Of a stretch of 39,566 bases of DNA, positions 17,040 through 24,827 are shown piece after piece (positions within the stretch are counted from its first letter, which is position 1; each line of letters starts with the position of its first letter). A model generated the notes under the pieces. The model did no database searches, was not told the DNA's origin, and saw nothing but the letters and a program-made list of their open reading frames with translations. The translations under genes and the position numbers were made by a program. Source of the stretch: Levilactobacillus hammesii DSM 16381 (GTDB lineage: Bacteria; Bacillota; Bacilli; Lactobacillales; Lactobacillaceae); NCBI RefSeq assembly GCF_001434395.1, contig NZ_AZFS01000065.1, positions 1 through 39,566 of the forward strand, written 5' to 3'.

Positions 17040-17428
17040 GGTAATCGCTCCTGTTTAAGTCGTAATTCGATGAGTCCCGCATAGGCAGTCGGCCGCCATT
17101 GAACCGCCTCAACCCGCCGCAATAAGGGGTAGTATCCTTGATGCTGCTGGTTGGTCAGACGGAGAGTGCCTTTTGCATCACACCACACCGCGACTGGTTT
17201 ATCGTCATGTTGCGTATCTACCAGATTAAGCTGTTGCTGGTCAATTCCCGTTACCCGGTAGCGTCCCGGTTGTTCCAACACCCGAATGACCTGATGCCAG
17301 GCAACGGGGTCCTGACGTAGCGGCCTCAAGATGATCCGATCGGTTCCACTAGCCAGGACAAAGATGCCTGAGGCAATGATTAAGGCAAGCAACGCTTCAA
17401 CCAAGGTAAAACCCTGCCGTTTACTCAT
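16997..17428 (-). CDS. comGF: ComGF-like competence pseudopilin
   Basis: A 143-residue minor pseudopilin with a class III prepilin signal KRQGFTLVEALLALIIASG: cleavage after Gly, Glu at +5. The ATG at 17426-17428 overlaps the comGE TGA in an ATGA junction, which decides the start over a frame beginning five codons upstream. Minor pilins initiate or prime the competence pseudopilus used for DNA uptake. Confidence 0.85.
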   Translation of the reverse strand: MSKRQGFTLVEALLALIIASGIFVLASGTDRIILRPLRQDPVAWHQVIRVLEQPGRYRVTGIDQQQLNLVDTQHDDKPVAVWCDAKGTLRLTNQQHQGYYPLLRRVEAVQWRPTAYAGLIELRLKQERLPWQTTILNLSGTAF

Positions 17429-17631
17429 TGGGTGGCTGCCCATTTTAGTAATGCCTGGTCATGCCGGGCACGCACTTGTCGAAGCTTTGCCGTCCGAATC
17501 TGCTCATTGTGTTGGGTCACCATCAGGGCTTGCTGGGCCAGTAAAATCGTCAAGGCAACAATGCCTAATGCCACCAGGGCATCAGGGACTAGCCAACCGC
17601 TTCTCACGGCGGGTCTTCGTGGCTTCCACAT
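17425..17631 (-). CDS. comGE: ComGE-like competence pseudopilin
   Basis: A 68-residue protein with basic N terminus and a single hydrophobic helix. The prepilin site is atypical: RSGWLVPDALVALGI has Gly then Trp, and Asp instead of Glu at +5. Position between comGD and comGF, and its small size, support ComGE. Its start overlaps comGD by 50 bases and GGAGG lies 11 bases upstream. Confidence 0.75.
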   Translation of the reverse strand: MWKPRRPAVRSGWLVPDALVALGIVALTILLAQQALMVTQHNEQIRTAKLRQVRARHDQALLKWAATQ

Positions 17632-18067
17632 AGATCAAAGCGCCTCCTAATTGAAAGGTCTGATACCACCAGACATGGTGGGTCGTGCTGTACCATTCCA
17701 TCGTAAATGCATCCGAATTGCCTTGCGGTGAAATGGACCACCCCGTCTTGCCATCAACCCAGCGCAACCCACGGGGTGGTGCCAGTCGTCGAAAGACCCG
17801 CCGTGGTTGCCCCTGCGCCAGCGTCACGATCCCGGTCTTCCGGTCGACAAAGATGCCAACCGTCTCATTGCGAGCCAAAGCGACCTGCCGGCCCGCCGTC
17901 CACAACTGCTGCCAGGCCGGCCAAAAGGCTTGTTCGGCAGCGGCTCGATGCTGGGCGGTTGCCTGCAAACCCACTAACGTTCCCAACCCCGTCACGATAA
18001 GCAACACCACTAAGGTCTCATATAGGGTAAACCCCTGTCGCCGTTTAACGCTCCGGTCGTTCATCAT
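17582..18067 (-). CDS. comGD: ComGD-like competence pseudopilin
   Basis: A 161-residue pseudopilin with prepilin signal KRRQGFTLYETLVVLLIVTG (Gly|Phe, Glu at +5) and a globular C-terminal domain. The second Met (18064) is an equally possible start. It overlaps comGC by 23 bases and comGE by 50 bases, consistent with a tightly coupled operon. Confidence 0.86.
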   Translation of the reverse strand: MMNDRSVKRRQGFTLYETLVVLLIVTGLGTLVGLQATAQHRAAAEQAFWPAWQQLWTAGRQVALARNETVGIFVDRKTGIVTLAQGQPRRVFRRLAPPRGLRWVDGKTGWSISPQGNSDAFTMEWYSTTHHVWWYQTFQLGGALIYVEATKTRREKRLASP

Positions 18068-18344
18068 GGATTTTAATGCCCTCTTGTTTGGCTTGTTTAA
18101 CCTGTTGTGCCGTTAAGTACTGCCCCTTTTCCAACACCTCATAGGTCACATGGGTTGCCGTCTGATGATCGTCGAGATACGCCGTGACCTGGCCTTGAAC
18201 CACTGTTTCCATGGCGTTCTGATGGATACCACGGGCCCGGTGACGTTGACCATTCAGATTGGGGAGAATAATCAATACCAGTAGGGAAATAATGAAGAGA
18301 ACGATTGTCATTTCAACTAAGGTGAACCCCTGCCGCTTTCTCAT
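18045..18344 (-). CDS. comGC: ComGC major competence pseudopilin
   Basis: A 99-residue major pseudopilin: MRKRQGFTLVEMTIVLFIIS is a textbook type IV prepilin signal (KRQG|FTLVE), cleaved by ComC-type prepilin peptidase. It forms the main shaft of the transformation pilus. The ATG at 18342-18344 overlaps the comGB TGA (ATGA). The open frame continues far upstream (to 18842) only because comGB is free of stops in that frame. Confidence 0.93.
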   Translation of the reverse strand: MRKRQGFTLVEMTIVLFIISLLVLIILPNLNGQRHRARGIHQNAMETVVQGQVTAYLDDHQTATHVTYEVLEKGQYLTAQQVKQAKQEGIKIHDERPER

Positions 18345-19393
18345 TGGTAGACGCCCTGCAAGTTGCCGTACATCGGTAAGAGTAAGCTCAGATAGGCCCC
18401 GACGATCAATAAGGCAACGACGGTCAGTAAAACGGGTTGCACCATCGCCAATCCCTGTTCGGTCAAACGCTGTAATTCCCGATAGCGCAGCTGACCATAC
18501 GCCTCCAGCTCCCGCGTCAGCTGCTCGTGCGTGCGCCCTTTCTGTAACAAGACCACCAGCTGTTGTGGCACAAACGCTTGCTGCCGGAGCCAAATAACCG
18601 GCGACTGCCCCGCACGCAGGCGTTGTTCCAGGATCTCTGCCAGTTGATAGAGTAATGCCCTCTCCGGTAATTGGTGGAGCACCACCAGCATCTGCTTCAC
18701 ACTTAATCCGCTGGCCACCAATTGACTCAGATTGGTGGTCAGGTAGTAGGCGTAATAGGCGCGAAAGATTCGACCAACCACCGGCCAACGCAAGTACCAA
18801 CTGGCCAACCGTAATCGGGTCTGTTGGTGCCACCAACGCCAACCCAAGTAGCCGGCCAGAATGACGCCACTACCCAAGCCAAATACGACATAGTGCTGCC
18901 AAGCGCTAGCCGTTCCCGTTTGGGGGGCAATCTCTTGCTGCAGCTGCGGCAGAATGCCCACCTTCAACGTAATCAGTAAGCCCAGCATCCCCACGAGTAA
19001 ACCCAACGGATACATCAACAACTGCCCTAATCGTTTTCGTTGCGTTGCCATCAATTGGAGAAGTGTCGCTCCCCGTTGCAATGCCACGGCCAAGTCGCCG
19101 TGTGCCGCCGTAATCTGCAGCTGAAAATACACGTTGGCCTGCAGATAAGGCGCTAAGCACGTTACAAAGTCTTGTCCGGTCAGCAATTGCGCCTCAATTT
19201 GGGCAACACTCGCGGGTAATCCGCTCCCGGCCATTTGGCTAAAACGTAATGACTGGCGCAATGAGAAACCGCTCGCCAGTTGATCCGCTAATAATTGACA
19301 GAACTGTTGCTGACTGGTCAAGGGCCATTTACCCCGCTTTAAAGCGCTGTGCCGTTTCGGGCGAAATAAGGTGTTGCCGCTGTGCCTCTTCAA
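18341..19393 (-). CDS. comGB: ComGB competence pilus inner-membrane platform protein
   Basis: A polytopic GspF/PilC-type protein of about 350 residues. It shows KRGKWPLTSQQQFCQLLADQ at the N terminus, LASGFSLRQSLRF, two homologous cytoplasmic domains and three transmembrane segments (last near AMVQPVLLTVVALLIVGAYL). The start is uncertain. The TTG at 19391-19393 has AAAGGTGG about 10 bases upstream and keeps the conserved KRGKW region; a GTG at 19447 and a TTG at 19321 (just after comGA) are alternatives. It overlaps the end of comGA by 65 bases with the chosen start. Confidence 0.85.
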   Translation of the reverse strand: MKRHSGNTLFRPKRHSALKRGKWPLTSQQQFCQLLADQLASGFSLRQSLRFSQMAGSGLPASVAQIEAQLLTGQDFVTCLAPYLQANVYFQLQITAAHGDLAVALQRGATLLQLMATQRKRLGQLLMYPLGLLVGMLGLLITLKVGILPQLQQEIAPQTGTASAWQHYVVFGLGSGVILAGYLGWRWWHQQTRLRLASWYLRWPVVGRIFRAYYAYYLTTNLSQLVASGLSVKQMLVVLHQLPERALLYQLAEILEQRLRAGQSPVIWLRQQAFVPQQLVVLLQKGRTHEQLTRELEAYGQLRYRELQRLTEQGLAMVQPVLLTVVALLIVGAYLSLLLPMYGNLQGVYQ

Positions 19394-20294
19394 GAGTTCG
19401 TTGCCACCTTTCCGTAGTTGTCCATTGTGCGTGCCACAGCTGTTCACCGGCTAGGATATCAAGTAGAACGGCCGGTGACTGTTTTTCTCTCGGAATCAGG
19501 CGTTGATAGCAGCTTGCCGTTAACACTTGCCGCAGCTGTGGCAAGGAAATTCCCAACTCCGTTAACCGGGGCACACTGCCCCCGGCATTCTGCGCGTGGA
19601 CGGTACTCAGGACCAGGTGCCCACTCAACGCGGCACGAACGGCCGCTACCGCCGTGTCCTGATCGCGAATCTCCCCGATAATAAACACGTCGGGGCGATG
19701 GCGCAAGCCGACCTTTAACAAGGTTTCATAACTCATCCCGGCCGTTGCATTCACCTGCAATTGGATAAATGAGCGCGCCTTAATCTCAACGGGATCTTCA
19801 ATCGTCAAGACGGTGGCATCCGCCGCCAAGCGACTAGCAATCGTGTACATCGTGGTCGTCTTACCCGAACCGGTGGGGCCCGCAAAGAGCATCAGTCCCC
19901 GTTGGCCAGCCAATTGATCCAACAACTTGGGCTGACGCTCATCTAAGTAGGCCATCCGGGCCGTGTGAAAGGGATAAATCAGACGAATCACTAATGACTC
20001 CTGCCCCGCATAGTCCCCTACCGTGGAAAAGCGTAATTCCAGCGGCGGTTCCCCCGGCCAAGACATAGCGCCTACCTGTGGCCGACGGTTTTCACTGACG
20101 GCCATATTGGCCTGAAACTTAAAATAGGTAATGACTTGTTCGCCTAATGACCGAGTGACTCGTTGCCAAGTCGTCACGGCATTAATTTGACGTAATCGAA
20201 TCTGATAGCCTGCTTCTCCTGGCAACACATAAATGTCGCTGGTCTGCCGGGCCACCGCCGCCGCTAGTAATGTCTCAATAAAGTCCTTAATCAC
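19329..20294 (-). CDS. comGA: ComGA competence traffic ATPase
   Basis: A 321-residue GspE/PilB-type secretion ATPase that powers assembly of the competence pseudopilus. Walker A is GPTGSGKTTTM, the Asp box is LTIEDPVE, and Walker B with the His box is VFIIGEIRDQDTAVAAVRAA followed by GHLVLSTVHAQ. I prefer the GTG at 20292-20294, with GGAG 8 bases upstream, over the TTG at 20318. It is the first gene of comGA-GG. All seven comG genes appear open, suggesting a functional DNA-uptake pilus if the late comE/comF genes exist elsewhere. Confidence 0.95.
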   Translation of the reverse strand: MIKDFIETLLAAAVARQTSDIYVLPGEAGYQIRLRQINAVTTWQRVTRSLGEQVITYFKFQANMAVSENRRPQVGAMSWPGEPPLELRFSTVGDYAGQESLVIRLIYPFHTARMAYLDERQPKLLDQLAGQRGLMLFAGPTGSGKTTTMYTIASRLAADATVLTIEDPVEIKARSFIQLQVNATAGMSYETLLKVGLRHRPDVFIIGEIRDQDTAVAAVRAALSGHLVLSTVHAQNAGGSVPRLTELGISLPQLRQVLTASCYQRLIPREKQSPAVLLDILAGEQLWHAQWTTTERWQRTLEEAQRQHLISPETAQRFKAG

Positions 20295-20353
20295 GCGCCC
20301 ATCTCCTGCCCTTTTCAACTAACTCCGTGAAAAGTCGCCAAATACTTTTTATT

Positions 20354-20396
20354 TCGCAAAAAAAATCTGCGCATCTTGATCAGATTACGCAGATTT
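20354..20396 (-). terminator. Terminator of yhgE, just upstream of comGA
   Basis: AAATCTGCG (20363-20371) pairs with CGCAGATTT (20388-20396). On the minus strand a run of eight T residues follows. It isolates comGA from yhgE transcription. Confidence 0.9.
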
Positions 20397-20410
20397 CTGT
20401 AAATAACGGC

Positions 20411-23400
20411 CTAATCCTGTGCCTCGTTCACCACCGACTCGTTAGGGCGCATGATTTTAAAGCCAATCAGTGCGCTACCTACCACGATAATCACCACAGC
20501 CGCGCTGATCCCCATGGTCAGAACCGCCGTGCTAATCCCCGTCCCGTTCAGTGCCTCCGTCAGGCCCAAGTTGGCGTACGTGATCGGCAAGAACTTGGCA
20601 AGGGGCGCGTAGAGCGTCTTCACCGTCTGAACCGGGAAGATTCCGTTGGCCACACACAGTTGTAGGAAGAAAAGTACACCCACGACCAGCACGGCCGCCC
20701 GTCCCATGAAGAAACGTAGAACTAACTCCACAACGAGTACAGCCAGCGCAAACAAGCCGGTCAAGCTCATAAACGCCAACGGCTGCGCAGCGTGTAACAT
20801 GATCGCCATCCCCGCACTCGTGATCAGGGCTTGGAGCAGTGTCCATCCCGTCAAGGTGGCCAGTTGGCGTGGCGTCCGTAGTTGTTTACGGTAATCAAAC
20901 CCAGCGACCAGACCCGTTAATCCCAAGAAGGTCACCATCACGACGACAAACGGAGCAATCGCGTGACCAAAGTTAGGCACGTCGCTGAAGCGCTCATGAC
21001 TCAGGGTCGCTGGCGACGCAAACATTGCGGCCGTCCGACTCGTCAGTGGCGTGGCTTTAACCTTATCGGCGCCGCCTTGCAGAGCCGTGGCCAGTTTGCC
21101 ATTGCCGGTCGTTAACTTATGCGCGCCCGCTATGAGTTTGGGCGAGTTCGCCGCTAAGTGTTGACTCCCCGTCGCCAGTTGTTGCACACCGGAAACCAAT
21201 TGCGGTGCCTGCTGGTCAAGGGTGGTCAGTCCGGTGGTTAGACGATTGCTCCCATTCGCTAATTTTGAAACACCGGCAATCAGCGTTGGCACCTGACCAG
21301 TCAGTTGACCCAGTCCACCGGCCAGCTGTTGTGCCCCCGCATGAACTTGGCCAGAACCGCTCGTGAGTTGTGTGACTCCGCTCGTTAAGGCCGGCAATTG
21401 CCCATTCAATAGACCTAAGCCATCCGTCACCTGGAGTGAACCAGCAACCAAGCGCGTCACACCGCCAGTCAGTGTGGGAATCTGACCATTCAGTTGCCCC
21501 GTCCCCGCTGCCAACTTCTGGGTTCCTTCAATTAATGCTGGTCCATTTGCCGTCAATTTTTGACCACCATCCACCAGCTGGTTGATCCCCGCCGCTAGCG
21601 TCGGCACTTTCGTGTGGGTCTGTTGTAAGCCAGCATCCAACTGCTGCGTACCCGTAATCAGCTTCTGATACCGTGCAACCAGTCCGCTGTCCTTTCCATT
21701 AACACCCGCATTGATTTTGCCTAAAGCGGCGTTTTGCGTGGCCATCAACGTCTGTGCTTGGGCAAAGACCCCCTGCAGAGCAGTCGCATCCTGGGCCACT
21801 GCTGCTAAAGCCGCCTGGACAGAGCTTCCCTGGTCCGCAGTGCCTTGGGCAGCCAATGCCGCCACATCACGTTTCAAACTGGTAACCGTCTGTTTGACCG
21901 CTGTCTGATCAGTACCTGAGGTTGGACCACTGGCTTTGACCAAATCATTGGCTGCCGTCGACACGGCCGTCTTCGCGGATGAAGTAGCCGTATCCGCACT
22001 TGCCGTCTGACCGGCCCCGGCCAACGCCGAGGTCATCGCTGCTTTCTGGTCCGCAGTCATCTTCGTTGCCGCAGCTACCGAGGAAACCTTCGCCGTAATT
22101 TCGGCTTGCGTCATTCCCGTGTGAGTTGCCTGGTCTCCCGCATCCAGCTGGGCAACGGCCGTCTTTAATTTGCTAGCGGCCTGCGCTGTGGTCGACGACT
22201 CATCGTTACCGGTCAACTGACCGCTTAACTGATTGGCTTTATCCTGAACCCGACTGAGCCGACTAGCAGACTGATTACTGCCGCTGAGTGCCGCTGAAAG
22301 CGTCCCTAAATCCTGCTTCAACTTCTGACTCGCCTGACCAGCCAGAAGACTGAGGCCCGCCGAACCGGAAGCCGACTGAGTCGTCAGGGCTTCAACCGAA
22401 GTTCCCAGCGTCGTGACGCCCGTCTTGCCGGCCGCAACCTGACCAGCTAACGTCTGTGAACCCGCAGCCAACTGATCGATGGCCTGTGACAGGCTCTGAG
22501 CGCCGGTAGCCAGTGTATGAAGCCCCGTATTGACCTGGTAAACGCCGTTAACGTAACACGTGGTACTAACCGCTAACGCCTGGCTCCCGTCCGCCAACTG
22601 AACCACGCCCGAGGCCAAGGCACCGGTCTTCCGGTTGAGTTTTTCCAAGCCGGCCGTCACCTGGGACGAACCGGTAGTCAACCGCTGAACCCCACTGACC
22701 AGTGGTTGGGTCTTCACCGATAACTGTTGGAGTCCCGCCTCAACTTGACCAGAACCCGTTGCCAGGCGATCGGCCCCCGCAGAGAGCTGTGATGCGCCAC
22801 TCGCCAAGGGTTGAACCTTGGTCTGAAGGGTGCCCAATCCAGCGGAGATTTGCCCCGACCCGGTGCGTAATTGCCGGACCCCCGTTGGCAGTTGCGCCAC
22901 CTTCGTGGATAACTGCAACAGACCATTCTTGACCTTGGTGACCCCAGTCGTATAAGTATTCATGCCGTCTGCGAGCGTGACCGTGCCATCCTTTAACTGC
23001 GTCGCACCCTTGGCTGCGGTCTGAAAGCCACGACCACTACTCTTGATCTGTTGGAACATACTCAGCGCATAGGCTTTGGTGACGGCTCGCTTAACGGCCG
23101 TGTTCAGTTGCGATGCGCCCGTTTGACTGATAATCTCCCCAATGTAGTTAAGCGACGCATTCGTCTGATAGGTCAACTTCATCTGCTGGGGCTGACTGTC
23201 CGTCACCGTCGTCGCCCGCTGGGAAAAGTTCTTAGGAATCGTCACAACCGTATAGTACCGGTTATGTTTCATTCCCGCCGCTGCCTCCCGCGCGGACAGG
23301 AAGCGCCAGCCCAGTTCGTGATTGTGCTTCAACTGACTGACGACCTGTTGCCCGACCGCCAGTCTCTTCCCCTGATACGTGACGGGCTGATCCTCATTGA

Positions 23401-23539
23401 CCACGGCAACCGGTAGCTTCGCCGTCTGACCAAAGGGATCCCAAAATGAATGGATCACCAGGCCAGCACACACGACTGGCAGCACCAGGCCGGCCACGAG
23501 AACGCCGCCCACCACATACTTGCGTTTCATTTGTTTCAT
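20411..23539 (-). CDS. YhgE/Pip family membrane protein (phage infection protein-like)
   Basis: About 1042 residues. One N-terminal transmembrane helix (about residues 8-30) is followed by an extracellular region of about 790 residues. Five or so C-terminal helices with ABC-2-permease-like character follow. The ectodomain begins with the YhgE/Pip domain (KLPVAVVNEDQPVTYQGKRL). It continues as regular L..G...L..G repeats (for example QLRTGSGQISAGLGTLQTKV) in two blocks separated by an Ala/Ser/Thr-rich region. Lactococcal Pip is a phage receptor; Bacillus YhgE/YueB relatives belong to ESX-type secretion or envelope systems. The ATG at 23537-23539 has GAGGAG 8 bases upstream; the frame extends to 23644 only through the operator region. 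Confidence 0.9.
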   Translation of the reverse strand: MKQMKRKYVVGGVLVAGLVLPVVCAGLVIHSFWDPFGQTAKLPVAVVNEDQPVTYQGKRLAVGQQVVSQLKHNHELGWRFLSAREAAAGMKHNRYYTVVTIPKNFSQRATTVTDSQPQQMKLTYQTNASLNYIGEIISQTGASQLNTAVKRAVTKAYALSMFQQIKSSGRGFQTAAKGATQLKDGTVTLADGMNTYTTGVTKVKNGLLQLSTKVAQLPTGVRQLRTGSGQISAGLGTLQTKVQPLASGASQLSAGADRLATGSGQVEAGLQQLSVKTQPLVSGVQRLTTGSSQVTAGLEKLNRKTGALASGVVQLADGSQALAVSTTCYVNGVYQVNTGLHTLATGAQSLSQAIDQLAAGSQTLAGQVAAGKTGVTTLGTSVEALTTQSASGSAGLSLLAGQASQKLKQDLGTLSAALSGSNQSASRLSRVQDKANQLSGQLTGNDESSTTAQAASKLKTAVAQLDAGDQATHTGMTQAEITAKVSSVAAATKMTADQKAAMTSALAGAGQTASADTATSSAKTAVSTAANDLVKASGPTSGTDQTAVKQTVTSLKRDVAALAAQGTADQGSSVQAALAAVAQDATALQGVFAQAQTLMATQNAALGKINAGVNGKDSGLVARYQKLITGTQQLDAGLQQTHTKVPTLAAGINQLVDGGQKLTANGPALIEGTQKLAAGTGQLNGQIPTLTGGVTRLVAGSLQVTDGLGLLNGQLPALTSGVTQLTSGSGQVHAGAQQLAGGLGQLTGQVPTLIAGVSKLANGSNRLTTGLTTLDQQAPQLVSGVQQLATGSQHLAANSPKLIAGAHKLTTGNGKLATALQGGADKVKATPLTSRTAAMFASPATLSHERFSDVPNFGHAIAPFVVVMVTFLGLTGLVAGFDYRKQLRTPRQLATLTGWTLLQALITSAGMAIMLHAAQPLAFMSLTGLFALAVLVVELVLRFFMGRAAVLVVGVLFFLQLCVANGIFPVQTVKTLYAPLAKFLPITYANLGLTEALNGTGISTAVLTMGISAAVVIIVVGSALIGFKIMRPNESVVNEAQD

Positions 23540-23569
23540 CCTCAACACTCCTCTGGCATGCCATAAATT

Positions 23570-23587
23570 GTATAGGGCATGTTGTAT
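23570..23587. repeat. 18-bp direct repeat, copy 1 (yhgE promoter region)
   Basis: GTATAGGGCATGTTGTAT on the plus strand, identical to the copy at 23634-23651. Its minus-strand form ends in a -10-like TATACA. Confidence 0.85.
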
Positions 23588-23604
23588 TACGCCGATCATC
23601 CCCG

Positions 23605-23631
23605 ATTTTACTAATGAATCACCAGTAAAAT
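23605..23631. promoter_or_regulatory. Palindromic operator, TetR-type, upstream of yhgE
   Basis: A 27-bp imperfect palindrome: half-sites ATTTTACTAATGA and TCACCAGTAAAAT around a central A, with 11 of 13 pairs matching. It lies exactly between the two 18-bp direct repeats. Size and symmetry fit TetR-family operators, which often control yhgE genes, but no TetR gene is nearby. Confidence 0.6.
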
Positions 23632-23633
23632 TA

Positions 23634-23651
23634 GTATAGGGCATGTTGTAT
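23634..23651. repeat. 18-bp direct repeat, copy 2 (yhgE promoter region)
   Basis: GTATAGGGCATGTTGTAT, a perfect second copy with a 64-bp period to copy 1. On the minus strand it leads into a -10-like TATACT. Confidence 0.85.
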
Positions 23652-23744
23652 ATGGGCTAAAAAATAGGCTGATTACACAGCCACATTTATGGAGTTTACC
23701 CGTCCCCGATTGAGATTGCAAGACTCTTTTTAAGCGCAACCACA

Positions 23745-23782
23745 CAAAAACCCGCCATCAGGCTAGGCCTGACAACGGGTTC
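23745..23782 (-). terminator. Terminator of yebC
   Basis: On the minus strand AACCCG ... TCAGGC pairs with GCCTGA ... CGGGTT, followed by TTTTG. It is about 28 bases after the yebC stop and separates yebC from yhgE. Confidence 0.85.
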
Positions 23783-23810
23783 ATCGACTCAAATTATTTG
23801 GTTAAAACGC

Positions 23811-24548
23811 TTATTCAACGCTTTCAGGTAAGACCGCTGCTTCATAAATATCAGAAACATCGTCGTTGTTTTCAAGTTCGTCAATCAAACCTTGGTACTG
23901 AGAAGCCTTGGCTTCTGGTACTTCAGTTGTGTTTTGAGGGAACATCCGAACTTCAGCGGTGTCCAGCTTGTAACCCTTATCTTGTAAAGCGTCACGTGCT
24001 GCAATTTCACTCGAAGGATCCGTGTAAATCTTGAATTCTTCGTCCGTGGTTTCCATGTCGTCCGCCCCGGCGTCTAAAGCATCCATCAACATCGTATCTT
24101 CATCCGTATCCAAGCCATCACGTAAGATTACAATGTAACCCTTCCGATCAAACATGTATGATACGGAACCTGCTGCACCAAGTGAGCCGCCATGGTGCGT
24201 GAAGGCAGAACGAACAGCCGCAGCCGTCCGGTTCTTGTTATCCGTCAAAGCAGCAACCATGATCGCTGTCCCCGCTGGACCGTAACCTTCGTAGGTGATT
24301 TCTTCGAACTTAGCGCCACCAACACCAGAAGCTTTATCTAAAGCCCGCTTGATGTTGTCCTTAGGCATGTTAGCTGCCCGCGCTTTGTCCATTTCCAAAC
24401 GAAGTTGAGGGTTACCGTCGGGATCAGGACCACCTGCTTTTGCAGCTTGGTACAAATCACGTGAGATTTTTTGGAAGATTTTTCCACGCTTTGCATCCTG
24501 AGCATTTTTCCGGCCCTGGATGTTATGCCATTTAGAATGTCCTGACAT
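23811..24548 (-). CDS. yebC: YebC/PmpR family protein
   Basis: A 245-residue YebC family protein: [20 protein letters not shown] at the N terminus, [28 protein letters not shown] and [13 protein letters not shown] are family hallmarks. Members have been described as transcriptional regulators and, more recently, as factors that help translation through proline-rich stretches. GAGGAG lies 7 bases before the ATG. In many lactobacilli yebC stands directly before comGA; here yhgE separates them. Confidence 0.95.
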   Translation of the reverse strand: MSGHSKWHNIQGRKNAQDAKRGKIFQKISRDLYQAAKAGGPDPDGNPQLRLEMDKARAANMPKDNIKRALDKASGVGGAKFEEITYEGYGPAGTAIMVAALTDNKNRTAAAVRSAFTHHGGSLGAAGSVSYMFDRKGYIVILRDGLDTDEDTMLMDALDAGADDMETTDEEFKIYTDPSSEIAARDALQDKGYKLDTAEVRMFPQNTTEVPEAKASQYQGLIDELENNDDVSDIYEAAVLPESVE

Positions 24549-24654
24549 CGTAACTCCTCTTTTCTAAAGTTTTATAGATATCCGTATAAAACAGACACTA
24601 TACATGTTAGCACTTACTTCCCATTCATTCAATTACTAAGCTTATAAAAACTGC

Positions 24655-24729
24655 TTATTCAATTAAAATGTATAAAAAAAATTCTCTTTCCCTTTAAATC
24701 GGGGATGGAAGCGAATTTTAATTGAATAA
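24655..24729. repeat. 15-bp perfect inverted repeat upstream of the ABC transporter
   Basis: TTATTCAATTAAAAT (24655-24669) and ATTTTAATTGAATAA (24715-24729) are perfect reverse complements separated by 45 bases. It lies upstream of the transporter promoter, so it probably acts as DNA (paired operators). Adjacent TGTATAAA octamers start at 24669, 24734 and 24765. Confidence 0.8.
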
Positions 24730-24763
24730 TTTATGTATAAAAGTGAATTTATCAAAATAAAAC

Positions 24764-24792
24764 TTGTATAAATAAACAAAACCAGCTATACT
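24764..24792 (+). promoter_or_regulatory. Promoter of the amino acid ABC transporter operon
   Basis: -35 TTGTAT (24764-24769), 17-bp spacer, -10 TATACT (24787-24792), about 35 bp before the ATG. The -35 overlaps a TGTATAAA motif. Confidence 0.7.
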
Positions 24793-24827
24793 CAATTACA
24801 TCATCACAGATAGAGGAGCAAGCCATT

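Noticed and set aside
18345-18842. N-terminal extension of comGC by about 166 codons
   Set aside because: The conserved prepilin signal starts at 18344 with an ATGA overlap to comGB; the extension is comGB in another frame.
23540-23644. 35-codon N-terminal extension of yhgE
   Set aside because: It runs through the duplicated boxes and the palindromic operator; the ATG at 23539 has a proper Shine-Dalgarno and begins the membrane anchor.
24655-24729. Riboswitch or attenuator before the ABC transporter
   Set aside because: The inverted repeat lies upstream of the predicted promoter (24764-24792), so it is probably not transcribed with the operon; kept only as a DNA-level repeat.
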